Positions 27,097 to 36,753 of a DNA stretch of 64,000 bases are shown here, piece after piece. Below the pieces are notes generated by a model, which did no database searches, was not told where the DNA came from, and saw nothing but the letters and a program-made list of their open reading frames with translations. The first letter of the stretch is position 1. Every line of letters begins with the position of its first letter. The DNA is from Cyclobacteriaceae bacterium (GTDB lineage Bacteria; Bacteroidota; Bacteroidia; Cytophagales; Cyclobacteriaceae): assembly GCA_019638235.1 (NCBI GenBank), contig JAHBUE010000001.1, forward strand, positions 248,001 to 312,000, written 5' to 3'. A program made the position numbers and the translations under genes.

Positions 27097-27630
27097 ATGA
27101 ATACTGCCCACCATGAAAAGGTAAAACGCATTGCTATTGTAGGGCCGGAGTGTACCGGAAAAACCGATCTTTCTATGGCATTGGCCAACCATTACAATAC
27201 CGTTTGGGTGCCCGAATATGCACGGAATTACATTGACCGGTTAGAACGACCCTATACCGAAGCCGATTTATATACCATTACGCAATGGCAATTGTTTACG
27301 GAAGATGCGCTTGCGCTAACAGCAAACCGCATATTGATTTGCGATACTGACCTTACGGTGATAAAGGTGTGGAGCGAACATAAGTACGGACGTTGCGATC
27401 CGAAAATTCTTGCCCTGATGCAAGCCCGCAAATACGACCTGCATTTGCTTACGCATGTTGACATACCCTGGGAAAACGATCCGCAACGCGAGCACCCCGA
27501 CAAGCGCGAGTATTTCTTTAATCTCTACAAACATGAACTTGAGCAACAAGGCATACACGCTGTTGAGATACAGGGAACACGTTCGGAACGCATAGCCAAA
27601 GCAACGGAAGCTATTGATCAGATTCTATAA
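27097..27630 (+). CDS. NadR-like P-loop kinase (ribosylnicotinamide kinase-type domain)
   Basis: This 177-residue protein is an AAA_28/NadR-type P-loop domain. Walker A is GPECTGKTDLS, and the signature VPEYARNYIDR with a following CDTDLTVIKVWSE stretch is as in the kinase domain of NadR. In NadR this domain phosphorylates nicotinamide riboside; here the adenylyltransferase domain is absent, so it would be a kinase alone. ATG 27097 is favoured because homologues begin just before the KRIAIVGPE strand; ATG 27058 in the same frame is an alternative. It is divergent from the amine oxidase gene. Confidence 0.82.
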   Translation: MNTAHHEKVKRIAIVGPECTGKTDLSMALANHYNTVWVPEYARNYIDRLERPYTEADLYTITQWQLFTEDALALTANRILICDTDLTVIKVWSEHKYGRCDPKILALMQARKYDLHLLTHVDIPWENDPQREHPDKREYFFNLYKHELEQQGIHAVEIQGTRSERIAKATEAIDQIL

Positions 27631-27642
27631 CATTCCTTACTT

Positions 27643-27677
27643 ATAAAAAGAAGTTCCGACCAATGGCCGGAACTTCT
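27643..27677 (-). terminator. rho-independent terminator of the outer-membrane barrel gene
   Basis: A perfect 10-base stem (AGAAGTTCCG at 27649-27658 with CGGAACTTCT at 27668-27677) is followed on the minus strand by TTTTAT. It sits between the convergent NadR-like and beta-barrel genes and mainly serves the minus-strand gene. Confidence 0.7.
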
Positions 27678-27704
27678 GAATAATTGCGTTCCTGTTTTAA
27701 AAAA

Positions 27705-28298
27705 TCAACGAGTAAAAAAATACCGGAAACCCAAACTCGGACTAAACGAATCAACACCAAACGTAAACGTTGTTGTTGTCGAGTCCACTTCTTTATTGGG
27801 TTTTGTTGTATGAATACCAATACCAGCTAACTGGAAATCCAACCCAATCTTGTCGGTAAAGAAATACGTAAAGCCAGGCGAAACGGTAAAACCAAAACTT
27901 GAACCTTTTATATCATTGCCAATCGGAGGGTCTTGTTTACGGAATCCAAATTGAGTTGCAGCCCGTAAGGTAAAGGCAAAGTTTTCGTTCGATGTAAACA
28001 TATAGTATTTAAAATACGGGCCAACTGAGGTGTTTGTATATTTAGTTACATCGTTACCGTTAATCTTTCCGCCACTCGTACTAAACCCCAACAAAAGTCC
28101 AACCTCCATGCCATCGGCAATAAAATACCCTGCCTGAGGTGAAAACGAAAAATTGTTGCTTGTTGATTCTGCATCCGAAACTTTGGTGCTTCCAAAGCCA
28201 ATCGAGCCGCCAACAACGAAATTTCCCTGGTTGGTTTGTGCCCAAACCGCAATTGAGACAAAACTCAAAAAGAGTAATACTACACTTGTTCTTTTCAT
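27705..28298 (-). CDS. outer-membrane beta-barrel protein
   Basis: This 197-residue exported protein has signal peptide MKRTSVVLLFLSFVSIAVWAQ. Alternating strands such as GNFVVGGSIGFGSTKV and SFSPQAGYFIADGMEVGLLLGF, plus the closing FSPSLGFRYFFTR, are typical of an eight-stranded porin-like barrel with a C-terminal aromatic residue near the end for BAM recognition. ATG 28298 is chosen because it begins the signal peptide. A strong terminator follows. The specific function is unknown. Confidence 0.82.
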   Translation of the reverse strand: MKRTSVVLLFLSFVSIAVWAQTNQGNFVVGGSIGFGSTKVSDAESTSNNFSFSPQAGYFIADGMEVGLLLGFSTSGGKINGNDVTKYTNTSVGPYFKYYMFTSNENFAFTLRAATQFGFRKQDPPIGNDIKGSSFGFTVSPGFTYFFTDKIGLDFQLAGIGIHTTKPNKEVDSTTTTFTFGVDSFSPSLGFRYFFTR

Positions 28299-28508
28299 AA
28301 TAAAAAAATTTGGTTTAACAGTGTGCAAATAAGCAAGAATCAAGCCTGGCTCCAAGTTACACACCACACAAGGGAGAAAAATCCGGTTAATTACAGCCTG
28401 ACAATTTATAACTGGCTCTTAGTTCGCTTAACTTGATTATCGCTTGTATAAATCCGCTTTTGATTTTCAACTTAAAGCAATACCTTCCTTGTCTAAACCT
28501 GAACCCTT

Positions 28509-29798
28509 ATGACTTCCCGCAGATCATTTTTTCGTAAATCCATTGGTGTTGCCGGCACGCTTGCCCTTACACCCATTGCGCAACAAGCCTTAGCCGAGGA
28601 TATTTCTGATGCGCTTTTCTCGCTCAACAAATTATCACCGCTCAATGCTGCCGGTGATGAAGAACTTTGGGCACGTATGGCGCAAGCCTATACGGTATCG
28701 CCAACCATTCTTAACCTTAACAACGGGGGTGTAAGTCCGCAACCCAAAGTAGTGCAGGATGCTGTTGACCGGTACTACCATTTAAGCAACGAAGCGCCAA
28801 GCTATTACATGTGGCAAATCTTAGACAAGGGTCGTGAATCGGTACGCAGAAAATTAGCTGACCTGGCCGGAACATCACCGGAAGAAGTAGCCATTAACCG
28901 CAATGCTACCGAAGCGTTAGACACCGTAACGTGGGGGTTAACACTTGCCAAAGGCGATGAGATTGTGATGACAAAACAGGATTACCCCAACATGGTACAG
29001 GCATGGAAACAAAAAGAAATGCGCGATGGAATAAAAATCAACTGGATCAGTTTTAATTTACCTGTTGAAGATGATGATGCCGTTGTAAAAGGTTTCATTA
29101 ACGCTACAACATCAAAAACAAAAATCTGGCACATCACCCATATTATTAACTGGACAGGCCAGATTATGCCCGTGAAGAAACTTTGTGAAGAAGCCCGCAA
29201 GCGAAACATAATTTCCATTGTAGATGGCGCGCACACCTTCGCACACATGGCTTTCAGTATAAAAGATTTTAATCCTGATTATTACGGAACAAGTTTACAC
29301 AAATGGTTGTGTGCGCCTTTCGGCACAGGCATGTTATATGTAAAGAAAGAAAACATTGCAGGGCTGTGGCCGCTGTTCCCGAATGATAAGCCAACCGACA
29401 GCAACATCCGCAAGTTTGAAACATTGGGCACTCGTTCATTCGCACCGGAACAGGCCATTGGCCAGGCGGTTGATTTTCATAACAGCATAGGAAGCAAACG
29501 AAAAGAAGAACGCTTGCGGTATTTAAAAAATTATTGGTGCGAAAAGGTGATTAAAAATCCGCGTGTTAAACTTCATGTTTCATTAAAACCCGAATACGCT
29601 TGCGCCTTAGGCACATTCTCTATTGATGGCATGGAGCCTGGCGATGTTTCCGGCAAACTCTTCAACGAACACCAGATTCACACTACTTCCATTAAATGGG
29701 AAAACATCAGTTGTGTACGGGTAACTCCGCATGTATATACCACTACAAAAGATCTTGACCGGTTTGTTGAGGCGGTGTTGAAAATTGCTGCTTCCTGA
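28509..29798 (+). CDS. aminotransferase class V-fold PLP enzyme (isopenicillin-N epimerase-like), Tat signal
   Basis: This 429-residue protein carries a twin-arginine signal (SRRSFFRKSIGVAGTLALTP, cleavage near QQALA). The PLP-dependent class V aminotransferase fold follows. Markers are NRNATEALDTVTWGL (cofactor phosphate region), IVDGAHTFAHM with the aspartate that contacts the PLP ring nitrogen, and GTSLHKWLCAPFGTGMLYV with the Schiff-base lysine. These are family traits of isopenicillin-N epimerase-like proteins, which act on varied amino-acid-like substrates. Export in a folded state with bound cofactor agrees with Tat. The substrate is unknown. It stands alone between divergent and co-directional genes. 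Confidence 0.87.
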   Translation: MTSRRSFFRKSIGVAGTLALTPIAQQALAEDISDALFSLNKLSPLNAAGDEELWARMAQAYTVSPTILNLNNGGVSPQPKVVQDAVDRYYHLSNEAPSYYMWQILDKGRESVRRKLADLAGTSPEEVAINRNATEALDTVTWGLTLAKGDEIVMTKQDYPNMVQAWKQKEMRDGIKINWISFNLPVEDDDAVVKGFINATTSKTKIWHITHIINWTGQIMPVKKLCEEARKRNIISIVDGAHTFAHMAFSIKDFNPDYYGTSLHKWLCAPFGTGMLYVKKENIAGLWPLFPNDKPTDSNIRKFETLGTRSFAPEQAIGQAVDFHNSIGSKRKEERLRYLKNYWCEKVIKNPRVKLHVSLKPEYACALGTFSIDGMEPGDVSGKLFNEHQIHTTSIKWENISCVRVTPHVYTTTKDLDRFVEAVLKIAAS

Positions 29799-29864
29799 AT
29801 ACCCTTCTGCCTTTAAATAACTATATTCTAACATTTATTACGTAATCATCTAAACCAAAATTTT

Positions 29865-30113
29865 ATGGACATACTCGCAACACTACTCATCGGGGCCGTA
29901 GCCGGATGGCTGGGCGGAACCATTTACAAAGGCAGTGGTCTGGGGCTTATCGGCAATATTATCGTGGGTATACTGGGTAGCGTTGTCGGGTACTGGCTTT
30001 TAGGATTGCTTGGCATTCACCTCGGCACGGGATGGATCGGGGCTATTCTTACGGGCGCGATTGGCGCTATTGTTATCCTATTCCTGATTAACCTGATTTT
30101 TAAGAAAAAGTAA
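29865..30113 (+). CDS. GlsB/YeaQ/YmgE-family small membrane protein
   Basis: This 82-residue protein consists of three glycine-rich membrane helices (IGAVAGWLGGTIYKGSGLGLIGNIIVGILGS is the first half), the pattern of transglycosylase-associated / YeaQ-YmgE stress proteins. Members are often induced by stress; the biochemical role is unsettled. It starts at ATG 29865 and is followed by a hairpin terminator. Confidence 0.85.
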   Translation: MDILATLLIGAVAGWLGGTIYKGSGLGLIGNIIVGILGSVVGYWLLGLLGIHLGTGWIGAILTGAIGAIVILFLINLIFKKK

Positions 30114-30126
30114 GTTTTCATCCCTT

Positions 30127-30182
30127 GTACTCCTGTCTTTCCTTTATCTTATGGCAAGACGGGAGTACATTATTTAATTTTT
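30127..30182 (+). terminator. probable terminator after the YeaQ-like gene
   Basis: A 13-base stem with one G-U pair (30127-30139 with 30156-30168, 16-base loop) is followed by the T-rich stretch ATTATTTAATTTTT. The T tract is interrupted, so termination may be partial. Confidence 0.5.
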
Positions 30183-30244
30183 CTGAACACCGGATTTTTC
30201 GTTCAACAGTGACTTTCATCACAGACATTTTCCATATAACAAGG

Positions 30245-30252
30245 TAGGTTTG
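30245..30252 (+). promoter_or_regulatory. promoter -7 box (TAGGTTTG) for the DUF2892 gene
   Basis: Perfect TAnnTTTG match 19 bases before the ATG at 30272. A clear -33 element is not visible. Confidence 0.45.
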
Positions 30253-30271
30253 GGGCTAAACTCCATTCGCT

Positions 30272-30478
30272 ATGAAAAAGAACATGGGAACTATCGACAA
30301 AGCCATTCGCATTGTGCTGGCCATTGTATTTGGTGCATTGTATTTCACCGGTGTTGTTACCGGAACACCCGGTATAGTGCTGTTAATTCTGGGTATCGTT
30401 TTTTTACTGACAAGCACCGTGAGTTTCTGTCCGCTTTATACAGTAGTGGGCATTAACACGTGCGCAACAAAAAAATAG
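30272..30478 (+). CDS. DUF2892 (YgaP-type) inner-membrane protein
   Basis: This 68-residue protein has the DUF2892 pattern: a short N-terminal MGTIDKAIRIVLA, two membrane helices, and CPLYTVVGINTC near the C-terminus. The same domain forms the membrane part of YgaP, where it is fused to a rhodanese; here it is alone. The two cysteines in CPLYTVVGINTC are conserved in the family. A start at ATG 30284 is also possible. The next gene is convergent and ends eight bases away. Confidence 0.85.
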   Translation: MKKNMGTIDKAIRIVLAIVFGALYFTGVVTGTPGIVLLILGIVFLLTSTVSFCPLYTVVGINTCATKK

Positions 30479-30486
30479 GTCGGGTA

Positions 30487-31080
30487 TTACCCGTTAAACC
30501 AACTCGGGAAACTCCACACCATCCAGCCGTAGGCTGCAAAGCGCACGATGCGCGAAATGCAGACCAACAGAAAGGTTTTAAAATTAATTCGTACCGAGCC
30601 AGCCAGCATACAGGTAGCCGAAAAGGGAACCGGTGTAACCGCTCCTACCAATACAAGATACACTCCGTATTTTTTTAAACTGTTCTCATATTGCGTAAGA
30701 TGTTTCTCTTTTACCCGATTAAAGAACGCTGTTTTACTGAATGCATACCCAATGTAATACCCTAACACCCCGGCCGCATACGATATAAGCGTAAGGATAG
30801 AGAGGTTAATGATATACGCTGTTAAGTCGCCCTGGTGCTGCCAGAGTATCATAAAAAACTCCGGTGGAATTATACCAAACACAATTTCCGAAATGGAGAA
30901 AATGCTGAACAGCAAAACATATTGGTTTGCCAGGTAATTCATTTCGTGCGAAAGCGTTTCCGCGAGGTAGCTCTCCAATAAAATATAGGCGGTTATGAAC
31001 ACGGCAAACCACAACAACCCCTTAAAAAGATTGCGCAGCAAAAAGCCTGAAGCGGTTTCGTTGTTATTTTCTTGTGCCAT
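30487..31080 (-). CDS. VTT-domain (DedA/YqaA-like) membrane protein
   Basis: This 197-residue protein has four to five membrane helices and the DedA/VTT re-entrant motif region (GIIPPEFFMILW, and VGAVTPVPFSATCMLAGSVRINFKTFL). Family members act as lipid scramblases or flippases and affect envelope homeostasis; this is inferred from the family. It is the last gene of a three-gene minus-strand operon, four bases after the GNAT-like gene. Confidence 0.82.
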   Translation of the reverse strand: MAQENNNETASGFLLRNLFKGLLWFAVFITAYILLESYLAETLSHEMNYLANQYVLLFSIFSISEIVFGIIPPEFFMILWQHQGDLTAYIINLSILTLISYAAGVLGYYIGYAFSKTAFFNRVKEKHLTQYENSLKKYGVYLVLVGAVTPVPFSATCMLAGSVRINFKTFLLVCISRIVRFAAYGWMVWSFPSWFNG

Positions 31081-31084
31081 AGGC

Positions 31085-32254
31085 TTACCCGATTATCGGC
31101 ATACGTTTAAATGGTTTCGATTCATCGAACAATTTACGATAAGTAGCGTGACGTTTTACTACCGGGGCATTAATTTGTTCAACTACCCGAATCATTTTCG
31201 GGTTAAAATCGCCAATCCAGTTCATTTCATATTGTTCGTATGCAAACCCTTTGGCGTGCGCCATTTTTCTGAACGTCTCGATGATAGCCCCGTCAACACC
31301 TTTCCCCTGATACTCCGGCACCACACCAAATAAAAGCCCGAAAGCTTTCTTGTTTGTTTTGCGTACCGTATGCCACAGAAACTTCAGTTTTCCTATCACA
31401 TCAAGTTTTCCGTTTACATGCTTAAAGATTTGATTCACTTCTGGCAATGATAAAAAGAAAGCAATTGGTTCACTTTTGTAGTAACCAAACCAAAGAAGCT
31501 TCTCGTCCATAATCGGTTTCATTTGCTTAACGAGATGACGCGCCTGCGCCTCTGTTAATTCGGGTATCTCACCACGTTTTGCCCAGGCGCGATTATACAC
31601 GTCTTTTATTTTCACGGGCAGGGTATCCCATTGCGATTTTGGTAAATACGAAAAGGAATAATCCGGATCTTGTTCCACTAATTTTGCCTTTTCGTAAAGG
31701 CGTTCATCCAACGGGCCTTGAATCGGTCTGCCGAAGGTTAGCTGGTAGAAATAAACCTGGAACCCGTACGCTTCAAAAAACTCTTTGTAGTAAGGAAAGT
31801 TGTAATTGCATTGATAGTTCGGTTCGCGATCATAGCCTTCAATCAATAATCCCCACCACCGGTCGCGATTTCCAAAATTGATAGGGCCATCCATGGCTTC
31901 CATTCCGCGCTCCTGCAACCAGTGCTTACACGTATCTAACAATAAAAAAGCCGCATCGCGATCATGGACACATTCAAAAAAACCCATGCCACCTGTTGGC
32001 TGATCGTTTCCTTTGCTCACAATTTTCTGATTAACAAAGGCGGCAACCCTGCCAATGGTTTCGCCCGAATCGTTTTGCAAAATCCAGCGAATACATTCAC
32101 CATGCTGATAGGTCTTATTCTTTTCCTTGTCAAAAACTGCTTCTACGTCTTTATCCAATGGCCGTATCCAGTAAGGCTCGTTTTTGTAAAGCCGTACCGG
32201 CAGTATCAAAAATTCATATTGATGTTCGTTGCCTGTAACTTCAATGATTTTCAT
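31085..32254 (-). CDS. GNAT-fold N-acyltransferase-like protein
   Basis: This 389-residue protein is built on a GNAT-like fold. The C-terminal half has the acyl-CoA-binding stretch GVVPEYQGKGVDGAIIETF, and the N-terminal half has a GRVAAFVNQKI strand pair as in the first GNAT half, suggesting two GNAT-like lobes. No substrate motif is recognisable. Its ATG overlaps the stop of the upstream PAS histidine kinase gene as ATGA, so the two are translationally coupled, and the VTT protein follows after four bases. Function is unknown. Confidence 0.7.
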   Translation of the reverse strand: MKIIEVTGNEHQYEFLILPVRLYKNEPYWIRPLDKDVEAVFDKEKNKTYQHGECIRWILQNDSGETIGRVAAFVNQKIVSKGNDQPTGGMGFFECVHDRDAAFLLLDTCKHWLQERGMEAMDGPINFGNRDRWWGLLIEGYDREPNYQCNYNFPYYKEFFEAYGFQVYFYQLTFGRPIQGPLDERLYEKAKLVEQDPDYSFSYLPKSQWDTLPVKIKDVYNRAWAKRGEIPELTEAQARHLVKQMKPIMDEKLLWFGYYKSEPIAFFLSLPEVNQIFKHVNGKLDVIGKLKFLWHTVRKTNKKAFGLLFGVVPEYQGKGVDGAIIETFRKMAHAKGFAYEQYEMNWIGDFNPKMIRVVEQINAPVVKRHATYRKLFDESKPFKRMPIIG

Positions 32255-34062
32255 GGTTTCTGATCTTCATCCAACAGTATACTCGTGCGCTGATCCGGAA
32301 GCTGAATAGTGAACGTTGTTCCTTCGCCCGGCTTGCTCTGCACATTAATGACACCATCTAATTTTTCAACCGCATTTTTAACTATGTACAGGCCAATGCC
32401 CGATCCGTCTGATTGCTCAGTGGCGCGGTAAAACATCTCAAATATTCTGTTCAGGTCATTCTCGCTTATTCCGATACCATTATCGGTAAATTCAATCTGT
32501 ACGCCATCATCGCTGGCAGAAATGTTTACCTGTACCCGTGGGTGTCCATCATCATCCTGCCTGTATTTAATGGCATTTGAAACTAAGTTTCTGAAAATCT
32601 CGCCAATGCGCCACGGGTCGCTGTAAAATTCGACCGGATCAATTGAAACATCAAACTGAACATCAGCGGCTCCATCTAAGTAATTCAGGTCAGTGACTGT
32701 GCGCGACAGAATATTTTTAAAATCAACCTTGTCGATTTTCACTTCAAGCTTCAGGTTCTTAGAGTGGCTTAGCACATCGCTGATGAAGTGATCGAGATCG
32801 GCAACCTTCTCTCCGATAATACGAATGTAGTCGCGCAGGTCATCTGTATTGCCCGGCAATTTTGAGAGGTTAACCAACCCAAGTATAGACGACAACGGTG
32901 CGCGGAGATCGTGCGAAACCTTATACACAAAATTATCCAGCTCGATATTCCTGGTTTTTAATTCTTCCTCTAACTGTTTCTGACTGGTGATATCAACGTA
33001 CACACCATAAATGCCGATTGCCTGATCATCAATCATAATCGGCATACCGTACAAAATCACATCCACACGCTGTCCGTCTTTTCTTTTACGAAATGTTTCA
33101 ATCTGAATAACACGCTTTGAGGCGATCAGGTTGTTCAAGTCAATGCCTTCATCCTGAAGTTCGGACGGGACAATAAAATCGTTTAGGTTATTTCCCTTTA
33201 CTTCGGGAAGATCATATCCGAAAATTGACGAAAATCCCGGGTTTACCATTTTAATTCTGCCGTTGGCATCCAGCATCACTACCGCAATCGGAACATTGTT
33301 AAACAATTGTGTAAACAACGTTTCGTTCTTACGGATTTCTTCCTCCACACGTTTTTGTTTGGTAACATCACGAACGATGAGTTGAATGGCGGATTGCCCC
33401 TTAAACGTGAACGGCATGGCTGAAGTCTCTACAAAAATGAGCTCACCGTTATCGCACACAAACTTTTCCTCAGCCTCAGATAGCGTTTCTCCTGCCAAAA
33501 CTTTTTGCATACGTTCAAGCACAACCTGCCTGCTGTCGGGGTGAACAAAATCCATCACCTTACGCCCGATCAGTTCGCCTTGCCGCACACGCAACAACTC
33601 GTGCGCATACTTATTGGCCATAACAATTTCTCCGTTAACATGAATGCCGATACCTAACGGGAGATGCTCTACAAGAGATTTTAACCGCACCTCCTGTTCC
33701 TGCTCCCTGGATTTCCGGTCGGTAATATCAATCATGATACCCTTGCGCAAAACACCTTCAGAATGAGAAACCGCATTCGACCGTGTTTCAATCCATCGTA
33801 TTTCTCCATGCACTAAAATTCTTCCCTCCCAATTCCAGGTTGATTGGGTTGCGTGACTTTGGTCGAGAGTTTCCTCAAAAAAAGGAACGTCTTCAGGTAA
33901 AAGAATCTGCCGGAAAATCGATGAGTCATGCAACAGCATATCAGCGTTAACACCCAAAATCTGTTCACAATTTTCGCTGATGTACAGGAATGAGCGGCTT
34001 TCATCCTTTCGGATGATGAATTCATAAACTACGCCTGGCAAATCCTGAAACAACGACTGCAT
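32251..34062 (-). CDS. PAS-domain sensor histidine kinase
   Basis: This 603-residue kinase has three PAS domains (about 1-120, 125-240 and 245-365), each ending in a DIT/DVT-type PAC strand. A HisKA domain carries phospho-acceptor His near residue 384 in YKVSHDLRAPLSSILG. The HATPase has N box LVSNAIKYR, G1 box DNGIGIS and G2 box GSGIGLYIVKNAVEKL. There is no membrane segment, so it senses cytoplasmic signals. No response regulator is adjacent; it is an orphan kinase followed by a GNAT-like and a VTT protein in the same operon. Confidence 0.92.
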   Translation of the reverse strand: MQSLFQDLPGVVYEFIIRKDESRSFLYISENCEQILGVNADMLLHDSSIFRQILLPEDVPFFEETLDQSHATQSTWNWEGRILVHGEIRWIETRSNAVSHSEGVLRKGIMIDITDRKSREQEQEVRLKSLVEHLPLGIGIHVNGEIVMANKYAHELLRVRQGELIGRKVMDFVHPDSRQVVLERMQKVLAGETLSEAEEKFVCDNGELIFVETSAMPFTFKGQSAIQLIVRDVTKQKRVEEEIRKNETLFTQLFNNVPIAVVMLDANGRIKMVNPGFSSIFGYDLPEVKGNNLNDFIVPSELQDEGIDLNNLIASKRVIQIETFRKRKDGQRVDVILYGMPIMIDDQAIGIYGVYVDITSQKQLEEELKTRNIELDNFVYKVSHDLRAPLSSILGLVNLSKLPGNTDDLRDYIRIIGEKVADLDHFISDVLSHSKNLKLEVKIDKVDFKNILSRTVTDLNYLDGAADVQFDVSIDPVEFYSDPWRIGEIFRNLVSNAIKYRQDDDGHPRVQVNISASDDGVQIEFTDNGIGISENDLNRIFEMFYRATEQSDGSGIGLYIVKNAVEKLDGVINVQSKPGEGTTFTIQLPDQRTSILLDEDQKP

Positions 34063-34189
34063 ACAGATAAATTACGATAATAGGTTTACGTGAGGCGCCT
34101 TTTGGATTTCGTTTAAATTTTAGCATGTGCAAGATAGATGTTGGCTGAAATTATACAAGTATCCGGCACAAACTACAACCCGGTAATGG

Positions 34190-34220
34190 CAACAAACCCA
34201 TCCTCGCGGTGAAGATGGGT
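34190..34220 (-). terminator. probable terminator after atpG
   Basis: On the minus strand a 7-base stem (ACCCATC at 34214-34220 pairing with 34196-34202, loop of 11) is followed by TTTGTT. It lies 26 bases past the atpG stop and closes the ATP synthase operon. The T tract is weak. Confidence 0.5.
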
Positions 34221-34246
34221 CTTTGTGTATGATAGTACGTTCTATA

Positions 34247-35128
34247 TTAAGACGCTTTAAGCGCTTCGGCACCGCCCACAATCTCAAGAATTTCCTTGGT
34301 AATGGCAGCCTGGCGCGTGCGGTTGTAGCTCAACCGCAATTCTTTCAGTAATTCTCCGGCATTTTCAGTAGCCTTATCCATAGCGGTCATACGCGCTCCG
34401 TTTTCAGCCGCGTTCGAGTCAAGCACGGCTTTGAAAAGTTGCACTTTCAACGACTTCGGAATTAACCCGGTTACAATCTCTTCGCGGTCGGGCTGATAGA
34501 TGTAATCTACTTCAATTGCTTTCGTTTCGCTTTCGGGCATAACCACGGGCAGAAACTGCTCGGTGCGCAACACTTGTGTAGCCACGTTTTTAAATTCGTT
34601 GTACACAATCTCAACTTTGTCGTAAGTGCCTTTCTTAAAGGCATCCATTATATATTCTGCTGCTTCGGCAACACGATCAAACGAAATGGTAGCAAAAATT
34701 CCGGTATAATTTTTAACAATCGGGAATTTACGTTTGTTAAAATAATCTTCCGCCTTCTTACCAACCGGCAGGATAGTTACATTGCCTGCCCTGTATTGGC
34801 TTTCGTACTTATCGTGAACAAGTTTAACAACGCCTTTAAATACATTGGTATTGAATGAGCCACACAACCCACGATCGGAGCTAACGGCAACAATAAGAAT
34901 CTTCTTTTCTTCGCGCACTTTGCTGAACCAGTTATCGGCTCCATCGCCTTGCGCGGAAGAGATATTACGAAGGATATAGGCCAACTTCTCGGCAAACGGA
35001 CGCATTTGCATAATGCGCTCCTGCGATCTGCGCAATTTTGCAGCCGCCACCATTTTCATGGCCTTGGTAATCTGCTGGGTAGAGATTACCGAAGTAATGC
35101 GATTCTTAACTTCCTTTAAACTTGGCAT
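34247..35128 (-). CDS. atpG: F1Fo ATP synthase subunit gamma
   Basis: This 293-residue subunit forms the central rotor stalk. Terminal helices are typical: N-terminal SLKEVKNRITSVISTQQITKAMKMVAAAKLR and C-terminal YNRTRQAAITKEILEIVGGAEAL. The DRGLCGSFN motif lies in the globular part. It is the last gene of the atpBEFHAG cluster, eight bases after atpA. As is usual in Bacteroidota, atpD and atpC are not next to it and must be elsewhere. Confidence 0.97.
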   Translation of the reverse strand: MPSLKEVKNRITSVISTQQITKAMKMVAAAKLRRSQERIMQMRPFAEKLAYILRNISSAQGDGADNWFSKVREEKKILIVAVSSDRGLCGSFNTNVFKGVVKLVHDKYESQYRAGNVTILPVGKKAEDYFNKRKFPIVKNYTGIFATISFDRVAEAAEYIMDAFKKGTYDKVEIVYNEFKNVATQVLRTEQFLPVVMPESETKAIEVDYIYQPDREEIVTGLIPKSLKVQLFKAVLDSNAAENGARMTAMDKATENAGELLKELRLSYNRTRQAAITKEILEIVGGAEALKAS

Positions 35129-35136
35129 CGTTCAGC

Positions 35137-36711
35137 TTAGTATTTCGAGGCTAAATCAATAGCAACATTTTTTATCGTTTCCACATCTGCATCTTCAAAC
35201 TTGCCGGCACGCAGGTTATCCAACACCGGCTGATGTGCGCTGCGCATCAACGCAAGGAAATCGGCTTCAAACTCGCGCACCTTGTTAACGGGCACACGGT
35301 CAATAAATCCACGGGTAGAAGCCGTAATAATAGCAACCTGTTCTTCAACCGGAACCGGTGCATACTGATCCTGCTTCAACACTTCTGTATTTCTGCGGCC
35401 ACGCTCAATAGTAAGTTTTGTGGCAGCATCCAGGTCCGATCCAAATTTGGCAAACGCTTCAAGTTCGCGAAACTGCGCCTGGTCAAGTTTCAATGTACCG
35501 GCAACTTTTTTCATGGATTTAATCTGCGCAGCACCACCCACACGCGATACCGAGATACCCACGTTAATGGCAGGACGAATACCAGAGTTGAACAAGTTCG
35601 TTTCCAGGAATATCTGACCATCGGTAATAGAGATTACGTTGGTCGGGATGTAAGCCGATACGTCACCGGCCTGGGTTTCAATGATAGGAAGAGCCGTAAG
35701 CGATCCGCCACCTTTTACCAAGTGCTTGATAGAGTTCGGCAGGTCGTTCATGTTTTTAGCGATCTCATCGTTGTTGATGATTTTAGCGGCACGCTCCAGC
35801 AAACGTGAGTGGAGGTAGAACACATCACCGGGATATGCTTCACGTCCGGGAGGCCTTCTCAACAGCAACGACACTTCGCGATAGGAAACGGCCTGCTTGG
35901 AAAGGTCATCGTAAATAACCAATGCCGGGCGACCGGTATCGCGGAAGAACTCACCAATAGCTGCACCGGTAAACGGAGCAAAGAATTGCATCGGGGCCGG
36001 ATCGGAAGCCGTAGCCGAAACAATTACTGTATAAGAAAGCGCACCAGCTTTTTCCAATTCGGCTGCTACGTTGGCAACAGTTGACCCCTTCTGACCAATT
36101 GCCACATAAATACAATACACCGGCTGGCCTTTTTCAAAAAATTCGCGTTGGTTAATGATTGTATCAATCGCAACAGCGGTTTTACCTGTCTGGCGATCGC
36201 CAATAATCAATTCGCGTTGTCCGCGACCAATAGGAATCATGGAGTCAATAGCCTTGATACCGGTTTGAAGCGGTTCGTTTACAGGCTGGCGATAAATAAC
36301 ACCCGGAGCTTTGCGCTCCAATGGCATTTCATATAACTCGCCACTCAACGGGCCTTTTCCGTCAACGGGTTCACCCAGTGTGTTTACTACTCGGCCAACC
36401 ATGCCATCGCCTACCATAACGGAGGCAATCTTGCCGGTGCGTTTTACGGTATCGCCTTCATGCACACCTTTGGAGTCGCCAAACAATACGGCACCAACGT
36501 TGTCTTCTTCTAAGTTCAATACCATAGCGCGAAGGCCACTTTCAAATTCCAGCAACTCACCGGCCTGCGCCTGAGTGAGGCCATAAATGCGGGCTACCCC
36601 GTCACCAACAGATAGTACGGTGCCAACTTCTTCCAGTTCAACATCCGTGCGCGATTGCGAAAGTTGTTCACGCAATATTGCGGATACTTCTTCAGGTCTG
36701 ATTTCTGCCAT
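35137..36711 (-). CDS. atpA: F1Fo ATP synthase subunit alpha
   Basis: This 524-residue non-catalytic nucleotide-binding subunit carries the Walker A GDRQTGKT and the alpha signature [22 protein letters not shown], with the conserved [20 protein letters not shown] and the N-terminal crown domain binding region ([18 protein letters not shown]). The length is standard. Confidence 0.98.
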   Translation of the reverse strand: MAEIRPEEVSAILREQLSQSRTDVELEEVGTVLSVGDGVARIYGLTQAQAGELLEFESGLRAMVLNLEEDNVGAVLFGDSKGVHEGDTVKRTGKIASVMVGDGMVGRVVNTLGEPVDGKGPLSGELYEMPLERKAPGVIYRQPVNEPLQTGIKAIDSMIPIGRGQRELIIGDRQTGKTAVAIDTIINQREFFEKGQPVYCIYVAIGQKGSTVANVAAELEKAGALSYTVIVSATASDPAPMQFFAPFTGAAIGEFFRDTGRPALVIYDDLSKQAVSYREVSLLLRRPPGREAYPGDVFYLHSRLLERAAKIINNDEIAKNMNDLPNSIKHLVKGGGSLTALPIIETQAGDVSAYIPTNVISITDGQIFLETNLFNSGIRPAINVGISVSRVGGAAQIKSMKKVAGTLKLDQAQFRELEAFAKFGSDLDAATKLTIERGRRNTEVLKQDQYAPVPVEEQVAIITASTRGFIDRVPVNKVREFEADFLALMRSAHQPVLDNLRAGKFEDADVETIKNVAIDLASKY

Positions 36712-36753
36712 GATATATTCTTGTTTCTTTTGTCGTTTAATCTATTACTTAAA

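Noticed and set aside
25570..29798. A biosynthetic cluster from the amine oxidase, NadR-like kinase and isopenicillin-epimerase-like enzyme
   Set aside because: The genes point in different directions with separate terminators and promoters, and no synthetase, carrier or transporter gene is present.
30481..30493. Palindrome CGGGTATTACCCG at the convergent DUF2892 / VTT gene ends
   Set aside because: The centre has one base, too tight for an RNA hairpin, and it overlaps a stop codon; chance or a weak protein site is as likely.
35233..35808. 191-residue plus-strand frame inside atpA
   Set aside because: Antisense shadow of a fully conserved atpA.
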